From NCBI GenBank assembly GCA_964528035.1, contig CAZGQY010000147.1, positions 1 through 10,583 of the forward strand: a DNA stretch of 10,583 bases, read 5' to 3'. This DNA is from CAZGQY01 sp964528035. GTDB lineage: Bacteria > Pseudomonadota > Gammaproteobacteria > Methylococcales > UBA1147. The first letter of the stretch is position 1. Every line of letters starts with the position of its first letter. Made by a program: the position numbers and the translations under genes. Under the pieces are notes generated by a model, which worked only from the letters and a program-made list of their open reading frames with translations, did no database searches and had not been told where the DNA came from. Shown here in pieces: positions 1 through 5,089 of the stretch.

Positions 1-19
1 AAAAACCACATTGACAAGC

Positions 20-36
20 TATAATCCAATGGATTA
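20..36 (+). promoter_or_regulatory. Promoter -10 and palindromic operator candidate of the toxin-antitoxin operon
   Basis: A perfect TATAAT lies at 20-25. Overlapping it is a perfect inverted repeat, TAATCC (22-27) and GGATTA (31-36), separated by AAT. HigA-type antitoxins repress their own operon by binding palindromes that cover the core promoter, so this is the natural operator candidate. Its centre lies about 19 nt before the toxin start. The -35 would be at or before the window edge. A TTGACA at 11-16 is only 3 nt from the TATAAT and cannot be its partner. Confidence 0.5.
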
Positions 37-47
37 CTCTTATAGCC

Positions 48-386
48 ATGCAAACCATAGTCGAATTACCTGAATTCCTGAGAAATTCAGATAAATTACT
101 CAGCAATACAGAAAGGTTAAGCATTATCAACTATTTAGCTGCACATCCAGCAGCTGGCGATATTATGCAAGGAACTGGTGGTATTCGTAAATTAAGGTGG
201 TCTGCACAAGGAAAAGGCAAAAGTGGTGGGGTACGCGTTATCTATTACCATCACAATAAATCAATGCCTTTATTTTTATTAACGCTATTTGGTAAAGGCG
301 AAAAAGCTAATTTAACCAAATCTGAAAGTAACGATTTAGCCAAGTTTACATCGTTATTAATTAAGAACTATGGAGGCCGAAAATGA
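48..386 (+). CDS. higB: HigB2-like type II toxin (RelE superfamily mRNA endonuclease)
   Basis: A 112-residue protein of the RelE/HigB superfamily, ribosome-associated mRNA interferases that inhibit translation until neutralised by their antitoxin. It resembles the HigB2 branch: a GTGGIRKLR stretch (about residues 42-50), a basic glycine-rich GKGKSGG segment (55-61), RVIYY (63-67), and LLTLFGKGEKANL (77-89), which forms the core beta strands and the basic patch that contacts RNA. R63 and nearby lysines are the plausible active-site basics. Length matches the family. The gene overlaps the next one by ATGA, the normal coupled toxin-first layout of higBA. No strong ribosome binding site precedes the ATG, which suits a toxin held at low level. 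It appears intact. It could instead be named a generic RelE/ParE toxin; the toxin-antitoxin call is firm, the exact subfamily less so. Confidence 0.87.
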   Translation: MQTIVELPEFLRNSDKLLSNTERLSIINYLAAHPAAGDIMQGTGGIRKLRWSAQGKGKSGGVRVIYYHHNKSMPLFLLTLFGKGEKANLTKSESNDLAKFTSLLIKNYGGRK

Positions 387-670
387 GTAAAGCATTTGAT
401 AGTATCAAACAAGGCCTTGATGAAGCTCTAGAGTTTTCTAAAGGCAAAAAAGGAAAAGCAGTCGTTCACGAATTTAGTCCTGTTGATGTGAAAAACATTA
501 GAGCTAATGTTGGCATGTCTCAAAATGAATTTGCATCTGCATTTGGCATTAGTGTAAGCACATTGCGTCACTGGGAACGTGGTGATAGAACGCCACAAGG
601 TCCTGCTTTAGTATTACTGAACGTTGTATCAAAAGAACCTAAAGCTGTATTAAAGGCACTAAGTAAATAA
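383..670 (+). CDS. higA: HigA2-like antitoxin, XRE-type helix-turn-helix protein
   Basis: A 95-residue antitoxin expected to bind and neutralise the upstream toxin and to repress the shared promoter. The helix-turn-helix lies at about residues 45-66 (MSQNEFASAFG then STLRHWERG), the canonical XRE/Cro form in which the second helix reads the operator. The N-terminal 30 residues, rich in Lys and Glu (KGKKGKAVVHE), match the flexible segment that HigA2-type antitoxins wrap around the toxin. Its ATG lies in the toxin's stop region (ATGA, 383-386), and a strong GGAGG at 372-376 sits 6 nt upstream. The antitoxin therefore has a much better ribosome site than the toxin, as expected for keeping antitoxin in excess. 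Both genes look intact, so the system is probably functional. Confidence 0.87.
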   Translation: MSKAFDSIKQGLDEALEFSKGKKGKAVVHEFSPVDVKNIRANVGMSQNEFASAFGISVSTLRHWERGDRTPQGPALVLLNVVSKEPKAVLKALSK

Positions 671-671
671 T

Positions 672-710
672 GCTAACAAGGATACGGCAAAAAAATGCCG
701 TGCCTGTTGC
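672..710 (+). repeat. Imperfect hairpin downstream of the toxin-antitoxin operon
   Basis: The inner stem is CGGCA (685-689) with TGCCG (696-700) around a run of six A. An outer stem pairs GC-AACA-GG (672-681, with T674 and A679 unpaired) with CCTGTTGC (703-710). There is no T-run after it, so it is a poor intrinsic terminator. Its single-base bulges, and its AAC/GTT arms placed just after a cassette-like toxin-antitoxin pair, recall an integron attC site. However, it is short (39 nt) and lacks a clean GTTRRRY at its 3' arm; a GTTGGAC follows at 717-723. The structure is directly visible; its role is unknown. Confidence 0.4.
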
Positions 711-785
711 TAGGTCGTTGGACAAGTCCGGTGTTTTAGATTTGCTGGATCTCAAGGCTTGGAGCGACCCGCAAACCTTATTAAG

Positions 786-828
786 AGAGGAGTAGCGGGT
801 CAATCAAAGAGGAGTAGCGGGTCAATCA
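786..828 (+). repeat. Tandem duplication, 22-bp period, two copies
   Basis: Two identical 21-bp copies (786-806 and 808-828) share the core GGAGTAGCGGGTCAATC and are separated by one base. The GCGGGTC in each copy (795-801 and 817-823) is the reverse complement of GACCCGC at 766-772, so the upstream element can pair with either copy. The function is unknown. Two copies are too few for a CRISPR. Confidence 0.75.
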
Positions 829-871
829 TATTTTAATACATAGTCGCCCATTGGTTTTTAAATATAGAGCC

Positions 872-900
872 CCTTGGCTTGAGCCTAGGTGTTTTTTATT
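872..900 (+). terminator. Candidate intrinsic terminator upstream of the CBS gene
   Basis: CCTTGGCT (872-879) can pair with AGCCTAGG (882-889) with one T-T mismatch. This is followed by GTG... and a run of T (TTTTTTATTT) ending near 901. It would end transcription coming from the toxin-antitoxin operon or from the repeat region. The stem is short and imperfect. Confidence 0.4.
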
Positions 901-922
901 TCGGTAGACGGATCGGGTTAGC

Positions 923-1276
923 ATGTTCAAGAAAATTCCTAAGTTCATTTTAAATTCGATCATCTACTTTCACTTTTTCCCAGAAATAGTGGGGCATTTT
1001 TTGTATAGCTTAGCCGAAGGAATCATCACAGAAAGTGATATAGTCGGTTTGTTTGCAGAAAGTTTTCAAGGTGTCAGCTGGAATCATTTAACGGTTAGCC
1101 ATGTCATGACTTCTCCTATAATTTCTGCTAGTAGTGACTTAGATTTATTCGAAGCGCTTATGATTGCGCGAGGTGGTAATATAAGGCATATTCCAGTCAC
1201 TGATGAAAATGATTTGATTATAGGGGTGGCTAATCAAACACAACTGATCAAAGCGTTAGTAGAATATAGTCAATAA
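923..1276 (+). CDS. CBS-domain protein, probably N-terminally truncated
   Basis: A 117-residue reading frame whose C-terminal two thirds is clearly a CBS (Bateman) module. EGIITESDIVGLF (about residues 32-44) matches the end of a first CBS repeat. HVMTSP (60-65), SSDLDLFEALMIA (70-82), IRHIPVTDEND (88-97) and IIGVANQTQLI (99-109) make a full second repeat. Paired CBS repeats bind adenine nucleotides and act as energy or ligand sensors. Here the first repeat lacks its helix and strands, replaced by a hydrophobic Phe-rich stretch (residues 1-30) that is not CBS-like. The likeliest reading is a gene that lost its 5' part and now begins at a chance ATG; the ribosome site is weak. The C-terminus ends cleanly after the second repeat, with no enzymatic domain attached. 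It could be a functional stub, but I favour a remnant. Confidence 0.55.
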   Translation: MFKKIPKFILNSIIYFHFFPEIVGHFLYSLAEGIITESDIVGLFAESFQGVSWNHLTVSHVMTSPIISASSDLDLFEALMIARGGNIRHIPVTDENDLIIGVANQTQLIKALVEYSQ

Positions 1277-1601
1277 GCTCACTGGTATAAATTACAGCAA
1301 TAAAGGGCAATAAGTAGCAATTAGTCAAATATAGTAAGTCCATTAAAACAGTATTGGCTATGTCTTCGCTTAGATAAAATATGTGCGTTATGGGTAGTCT
1401 GTCATAGCAATTCAAAGTTTTATCAATGGTTCGTAGATTGTGTGACTAAGGTAAAAACAAATTCGTTGGTATGTTCTACTGCAATTCGGTTGAAGGTGAG
1501 GTCTGACCATTAGCTTTTTGGGGACCACTAATGCATAAATTGAGTACTGAATAGAGATATTAGATTACCCCTTATATTTTTTTTCAATAACACATCGTAT
1601 C
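1277..1601. other. AT-rich intergenic stretch with no recognised gene
   Basis: No reading frame here looks like a protein family on either strand. It contains small GCAAT-type direct repeats (about 1297-1323) and a 6-bp inverted repeat, CATTAG (1508-1513) and CTAATG (1528-1533). No tRNA, insertion-sequence terminus or terminator could be supported. It looks like decayed accessory DNA. Confidence 0.4.
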
Positions 1602-1630
1602 TTGAGCTTATCCAGAATTTTAGGTATGGT
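1602..1630 (+). promoter_or_regulatory. Possible promoter of the small membrane protein gene
   Basis: TTGAGC (1602-1607) and TATGGT (1625-1630) are separated by 17 nt, a sigma70-like arrangement with imperfect boxes. Transcription would start near 1637, leaving a leader of about 35 nt before the ATG at 1672. A GGAACTGGAA stretch just before the ATG offers a weak ribosome site. Confidence 0.3.
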
Positions 1631-1671
1631 CGAGGGATTATGCTGCGTTTTACGGTATAAGGAACTGGAAA

Positions 1672-1965
1672 ATGATCATAGCTTCGATATTTGTAGTAGG
1701 CTGTTCTATATGGGTTTATTGGGATGCGACTAATCATAATGTTGGCAGAATACCAGAATTAAAAGAACTGACTAATATGTCGGCAGGGGCCTGGTCAGCC
1801 GTTACTCTTGGGCTGTGGATTATTGGCTTTCCAGGGTACTTGATGAATCGTTCAAGATTAATCAAGGCGGCGAAACAATCACCGATAAAAGTAGGTTATC
1901 GGGTCGTAAAAACGGGTGTTATTATACTTTTTGGATGTTTATGGATTAATTCATCGATGGGGTAA
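1672..1965 (+). CDS. Small inner-membrane protein of unknown function, three predicted membrane segments
   Basis: A 97-residue hydrophobic protein with likely membrane helices at about residues 2-18, 40-58 and 77-94. It resembles a recurrent, uncharacterised proteobacterial family whose first helix ends in a WVYWDAT signature (here WVYWDATNHNVG at about 14-25), followed by a polar loop (IPELKELTNMSAGAW) and a second helix ending in WIIGFPGYLMNRS. The Trp-Tyr-Trp-Asp motif and the GFP-Y motif are the conserved points I recognise. The basic segment after helix 2 (RSRLIKAAKQSPIK) suggests a cytoplasmic loop. It stands alone: about 400 bp from the CBS gene, and convergent with a decayed gene on the other strand. 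The reading frame is intact. Function unknown. Confidence 0.6.
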   Translation: MIIASIFVVGCSIWVYWDATNHNVGRIPELKELTNMSAGAWSAVTLGLWIIGFPGYLMNRSRLIKAAKQSPIKVGYRVVKTGVIILFGCLWINSSMG

Positions 1966-1991
1966 TTCTACCTTAATGATGTGGAGAGTGC

Positions 1992-2472
1992 TTAAGTTAT
2001 CATATTCCCCAACCTGTCCAGGTCTTCGTCCGTCAAAATATCCTGCGAAATCGCACCCGGATCCACGGCAATCATTAACTTGGTGTCATCTCTGATATTT
2101 CCAGTAAGTTCCATTGTTTCCACTGAGCTATATTTTTTCCTAAACGAAAATATGGTGTTGCCGTATTCGTCTTTTTAACCAAGCTATTTTCAATATATTT
2201 GGACAAGTGGCAAAGACCTAAAGTACCGGTGTAAATATCGGAATTGCTGTGACCGCCGGAACAATCAGATCAGCCCGTGTATTTTTTTGCGTATGAGTAA
2301 CTTCATAACCAAACCGAACATAGATAACAGCCAAAATAGTCCGATCAAACAAACAGTCTCAACGATCAACAATAATGTCTATTTTAGATGCTTCGCCTGG
2401 TGTGACCGAAAGAGACACATAGAATTCTTCTTGATCGCGATAAGTAAAATTATTGGTAATGACAAAGCAGCT
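1992..2472 (-). pseudogene. Decayed membrane-protein gene on the - strand, broken by frameshifts and stops
   Basis: Reading the - strand from 2472 down to 1992, protein-like segments appear in successive frames, none long enough to be an intact gene. Near 2472-2380 one frame reads a folded-domain-like stretch with EEFYVSLSVTPGEASKI. From 2378 another frame reads a typical membrane helix, TLLLIVETVCLIGLFWLL, then SMFGLVMKLLIRKKIHG with a positive cytoplasmic end, stopping at 2265. From 2269 a third frame reads SNSDIYTGTLGLCHLSKY and on to about 2170. From 2174 the helix's frame returns, reading YGNTIFSFRKKYSSVETM and IAVDPGAISQDILTDEDLD, and ends at a TAA (1992-1994). The order (outer domain, helix, basic segment, soluble acidic tail) is coherent for one membrane protein, so at least two or three indels are implied. 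No start codon or ribosome site is visible at the 5' end. I do not recognise the family. Confidence 0.5.
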
Positions 2473-2524
2473 TTATGAAAATGGCTTGAAAACTGACTAG
2501 GGCAGGGCTTTAATGGGGAGGGCA

Positions 2525-2567
2525 TATAATCGTCGTCCTGGCCGTTCTGTCAGTTGGCAAAATTTTG
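2525..2567 (+). promoter_or_regulatory. Putative -10 and leader palindrome of the polyamine operon
   Basis: A perfect TATAAT lies at 2525-2530, about 78 nt before the first start codon. No convincing -35 box sits 16-18 nt upstream (the sequence there is GC-rich, around GGCAGGG), so activator dependence is possible. Downstream, at 2558-2567, is a perfect 10-bp palindrome, CAAAATTTTG, which may be a repressor site or chance. No known polyamine or SAM riboswitch is recognised in the leader. Confidence 0.4.
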
Positions 2568-2607
2568 AAGACAAATATAAATAGATCTTTCTGGAGAATA
2601 AAAAATA

Positions 2608-3087
2608 ATGGCGGTATCAGATCAGCGTGAAATCCTTAAAACAACGCTCAATGACGATCATTTCGGAATGCATCTGACATTGGAAGGCTATGGTGCTTCG
2701 CCTGACAAAATTGCTGATCAGCACTACATACTTTCCTGGCTTAGAAAATTTCCCTATGAGATTGGAATGCATAAGATTGCTGAACCGATGGTTAGGGAAG
2801 TAGGCGCGAAGAATCGTAAAGATCCGGGTGGAATCAGCGGATTCGTGCTGATCGCAGAAAGTCATATTAGTATTCATACTTTTCCGTTGCGGGGTTTTCT
2901 GACCGCAGATGTTTATACTTGCCAGAACGATCTGGATGCATTCGCGATTGAAACGAAATTTCGTCATGCGTTTGAGCTTGAAGAAATCGAAACGCAAATC
3001 ATAAAACGGGGCCTGCGATACCCCAAGTACAATATCCATGCAGTGGATAGCGATACATCCCGGACGCATCGCGCGGCTACGCCATGA
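2608..3087 (+). CDS. speD: SpeD-family pyruvoyl-dependent decarboxylase (AdoMet decarboxylase homologue, possibly an arginine/ornithine decarboxylase)
   Basis: A 159-residue proenzyme of the prokaryotic SpeD family. These proteins cut themselves at a Glu-Ser bond, turning the serine into a pyruvoyl cofactor. The signature IAESHISIHTFP is at residues 82-93: cleavage between E84 and S85, with S85 becoming the pyruvoyl and H90 matching the processing histidine. C105 in DVYTC matches the catalytic cysteine. The N-terminal FGMHLTLEGYG (19-29) and GISGFVLI (75-82) are usual for the fold. Odd points: the acidic residue that normally follows HT(W/F)P is Leu94 here, and no spermidine synthase is nearby. 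Family members without a SpeE partner have been shown to decarboxylate ornithine or arginine instead of AdoMet, and the downstream agmatinase-like gene fits an arginine decarboxylase. GGAG at 2593-2596 precedes the ATG at a rather long 11 nt. The stop overlaps the next start (ATGA, 3084-3087). Confidence 0.88.
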   Translation: MAVSDQREILKTTLNDDHFGMHLTLEGYGASPDKIADQHYILSWLRKFPYEIGMHKIAEPMVREVGAKNRKDPGGISGFVLIAESHISIHTFPLRGFLTADVYTCQNDLDAFAIETKFRHAFELEEIETQIIKRGLRYPKYNIHAVDSDTSRTHRAATP

Positions 3088-4046
3088 GTATACGCGCGTT
3101 TGTTGAACAGCATTTTCGCCATTTCAACGCCGGTTCACTACGGGATGCTGCACGTGGATATCAGCAACACAAACAATCGGGTGGATTGATGTTTGTGACA
3201 TTAGCAGGTGCAATGAGTACGGCGGAATTGGGGATCTCATTTGCACAAATGATTCGTGCCGGGATGGTGGATGCTATTTGTTGCACTGGCGCAAACATTG
3301 AAGAAGATCTTTTCAATGCGGTTGCCCACAAACAATATCGACGGTTACCTCACTATCGGGATTTAACGCCGTCGGATGAAATGGATCTTTTTGCACAAGG
3401 TATGAATCGCGTTACCGATACCTGTATTCCGGAGGAGCAGGCGATGCAGGTTATCGAGCAATTTGTTCGTAAAGAATGGCTGCTTGCTTCGCAAAACGGT
3501 GTTGCTCGGTTTCCTCATGAATACCTGCTGGATGTCGTGTTGAATCCTGAATTTCAGTCTTGTTTCGAGATTGACCGTGCTCATTCCTGGCTGCTTGCGG
3601 CGGCTGAACAGGATATTCCAATTTATGTTCCCGGCTGGGAGGACTCGACACTGGGTAATAAATTTGTTGCTGCGGTTGCTAAAGGTCAGTTGGATAAAAG
3701 CTGTATGCTGACTGGGCTCGACTATATGCAGCATCTGATTGAGTGGTATCGAAGCTGTTCAGAAAAGGCGAGCATTGGTTTTTTTCAGATTGGTGGAGGA
3801 ATAGCGGGAGACTTCCCGGTTTGTGTGGTTCCTCTCTTATCTCAGGATCTTCAGGTTAAAACACAATTATGGGGGTATTTTTGCCAGATCACCGACGCGC
3901 AGGAGAGCTACGGAGGCTATTCAGGCGCATTACCCAACGAAAAGATTACTTGGGGCAAGTTGGGTGTCGATACGCCGAAGTATGTGATTCACAGTGATGC
4001 GACTATTGTAGTACCGCTCATCTTTGAATATCTATTAGACGAGTAG
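3084..4046 (+). CDS. Deoxyhypusine synthase-family protein (bacterial DHS-like, putative aminobutyl transferase)
   Basis: A 320-residue member of the deoxyhypusine synthase family. Eukaryotic and archaeal enzymes use NAD to move the 4-aminobutyl group of spermidine onto a lysine of eIF5A. Bacteria lack eIF5A, so bacterial relatives act on something else; plant homospermidine synthase shows that this fold can transfer onto putrescine. Visible landmarks: TLAGAMSTAELG and CCTGANIEEDLF near residues 39-72 (NAD site), GGGIAGDF at 237-244, YSGALPNEKITWGKL with the imine-forming K292 and neighbours W290 and E286, and SDATIVVPL near the end, which contacts the ligands in the family. The catalytic lysine is kept. 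The GGGxxKHH stretch of eukaryotic enzymes is altered: GD-F replaces K-H-H. That points to a different substrate or acceptor rather than loss of the enzyme. The gene is translationally coupled to the SpeD homologue (ATGA) and to the ureohydrolase 6 nt downstream. Confidence 0.88.
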   Translation: MSIRAFVEQHFRHFNAGSLRDAARGYQQHKQSGGLMFVTLAGAMSTAELGISFAQMIRAGMVDAICCTGANIEEDLFNAVAHKQYRRLPHYRDLTPSDEMDLFAQGMNRVTDTCIPEEQAMQVIEQFVRKEWLLASQNGVARFPHEYLLDVVLNPEFQSCFEIDRAHSWLLAAAEQDIPIYVPGWEDSTLGNKFVAAVAKGQLDKSCMLTGLDYMQHLIEWYRSCSEKASIGFFQIGGGIAGDFPVCVVPLLSQDLQVKTQLWGYFCQITDAQESYGGYSGALPNEKITWGKLGVDTPKYVIHSDATIVVPLIFEYLLDE

Positions 4047-4052
4047 TTGCTG

Positions 4053-4931
4053 ATGTTTTGTGCCAATGATAGCGCCGATGCAGACGCTGTAGTAATCGGT
4101 GTTCCCTATGGTCGTGGTGCTTCGTTCGGCAGTGGTGCGGAACGAGGTCCGGCGGCGATACTCGAATGTATGCAGAATCAGATCGAACATTTCGAACGCT
4201 ATACAGCAAGCGAGCCGGCAACGCTTTACCGAATTCGTCAGGAAATGCTTTCTTGTGTATCGGAACTCAGCGCCAAAGAAATGATCGATGCGGTTTCAAT
4301 GCGGCTTAATGGCGAAGACAGCTTTGTTGTAGTATTGGGCGGTGTGCATACAATATCTATAGGTGTATTTGACGCCTTGCGCCAACGATACCAGGCCACT
4401 GATATTACCATCCTGCAGATTGATGCTCACCTGGATATGCGAGAGGACGATTCTGATTATAATTTTATCGATCCAGGTCGTTTTGCTCATTCCTGCGTAA
4501 TGCGTCGTGCGATTGAGATGGGATTCAAGACCTGTTCTGTCGGTGTTCGGGCGTATTCTGTCGAAGAGTACAAATTTGCACTGGAACATGATCTGAATAT
4601 TTTTGAAATGGGGCGGGATCAGCGGCCACAGGTTGAAGCCATCGTCGCCGCAATAAAAACGGACAAAGTTTATATTACTATCGATGTTGATGGTTTTGAT
4701 CCGAGCGTATTTCCAGCCACCGGGACTCCAGTTCCGGATGGAATTAGTTGGGAATTCGGAGCTGCATTGTTGCGCCGGGTTTCATCTGAGAGAAATGTGA
4801 TTGGTGTGGATATCGTTGAAGTGGCACCGGATGGCCACTCCAATATTACTGAATATGCCGCCGCACAACTTTGTTACAATCTGATCAGCTATCGATTGCT
4901 GAAGTCTGATGGCTTGCTAAAATTTGTCTGA
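4053..4931 (+). CDS. speB: Agmatinase-family ureohydrolase (arginase/agmatinase superfamily)
   Basis: A 292-residue binuclear-manganese ureohydrolase, the family that hydrolyses the guanidino group of agmatine, arginine or related compounds to release urea. All six metal ligands can be placed (numbering from the ATG): H99 in GGVHTIS, D124, H126 and D128 in IDAHLDMR, and D211 and D213 in TIDVDGFDPS. The family's TGTPVPDG loop follows. The first motif normally reads GG(D/E)HS, so V98 and T100 are unusual. Length is normal for agmatinase. A TTG at 4047 directly after the previous stop could add two residues; I prefer the ATG at 4053, about 9 nt after a weak GAG. Context with a SpeD homologue and a DHS-like protein favours agmatine, aminopropylagmatine or aminobutylagmatine as substrate over arginine. 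Formiminoglutamase and guanidinobutyrase are possible alternatives in this superfamily. Confidence 0.85.
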   Translation: MFCANDSADADAVVIGVPYGRGASFGSGAERGPAAILECMQNQIEHFERYTASEPATLYRIRQEMLSCVSELSAKEMIDAVSMRLNGEDSFVVVLGGVHTISIGVFDALRQRYQATDITILQIDAHLDMREDDSDYNFIDPGRFAHSCVMRRAIEMGFKTCSVGVRAYSVEEYKFALEHDLNIFEMGRDQRPQVEAIVAAIKTDKVYITIDVDGFDPSVFPATGTPVPDGISWEFGAALLRRVSSERNVIGVDIVEVAPDGHSNITEYAAAQLCYNLISYRLLKSDGLLKFV

Positions 4932-5089
4932 AAGTCGACTGACTGCTACCTGGAGTATATTAATTCATATTTTTTAGCAACAACACGGGTCAATTTGGGG
5001 TATGGTATGGTTGCTTACGCTTGTTGAGGTGAAAAATTTTAGCTACTGTCGTGATCAATACAGATCGCAGCCTGGTCGCAAGGAGAATC
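4932..5089 (+). other. Gap between the polyamine operon and the large membrane protein gene
   Basis: No gene is recognised here and there is no convincing intrinsic terminator, only an 8-bp palindrome AGTCGACT (4933-4940) and a T-run near 4971-4977 without a stem at the right distance. A GTG at 5051 is in frame with the downstream gene and would add 13 residues, but AAGGAG at 5080-5085 points to the ATG at 5090. Read-through from the polyamine operon into the next gene cannot be excluded. Confidence 0.4.

Noticed and set aside
11..16. TTGACA near the window start as a -35 box
   Set aside because: It is only 3 nt from the TATAAT, and no good -10 lies 16-18 nt downstream of it.
786..828. Two-copy repeat as a CRISPR array
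   Set aside because: The copies are separated by one base, so there is no spacer, and no cas gene is present.
2287..2478. Open frame of 63 codons on the + strand
   Set aside because: It lies opposite the decayed - strand gene, its product looks like no protein domain, and its start has no convincing ribosome site.
2531..2607. Riboswitch in the leader of the polyamine operon
   Set aside because: No known SAM or polyamine-sensing fold could be recognised, and the leader is short with only a 10-bp palindrome.
2617..3069. Long - strand open frame of 150 codons antisense to the SpeD homologue
   Set aside because: The + strand frame has clear catalytic motifs, and the antisense product resembles no family and has no ribosome site.
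4985..4993. CGGGTCAAT shared with the tandem repeat near 800
   Set aside because: The match is only nine bases with no further similarity around it, so chance is the simpler explanation.
5051..5089. GTG start adding 13 residues to the large membrane protein
   Set aside because: The added residues would precede a clean signal peptide, and the strong AAGGAG lies between this GTG and the ATG at 5090.
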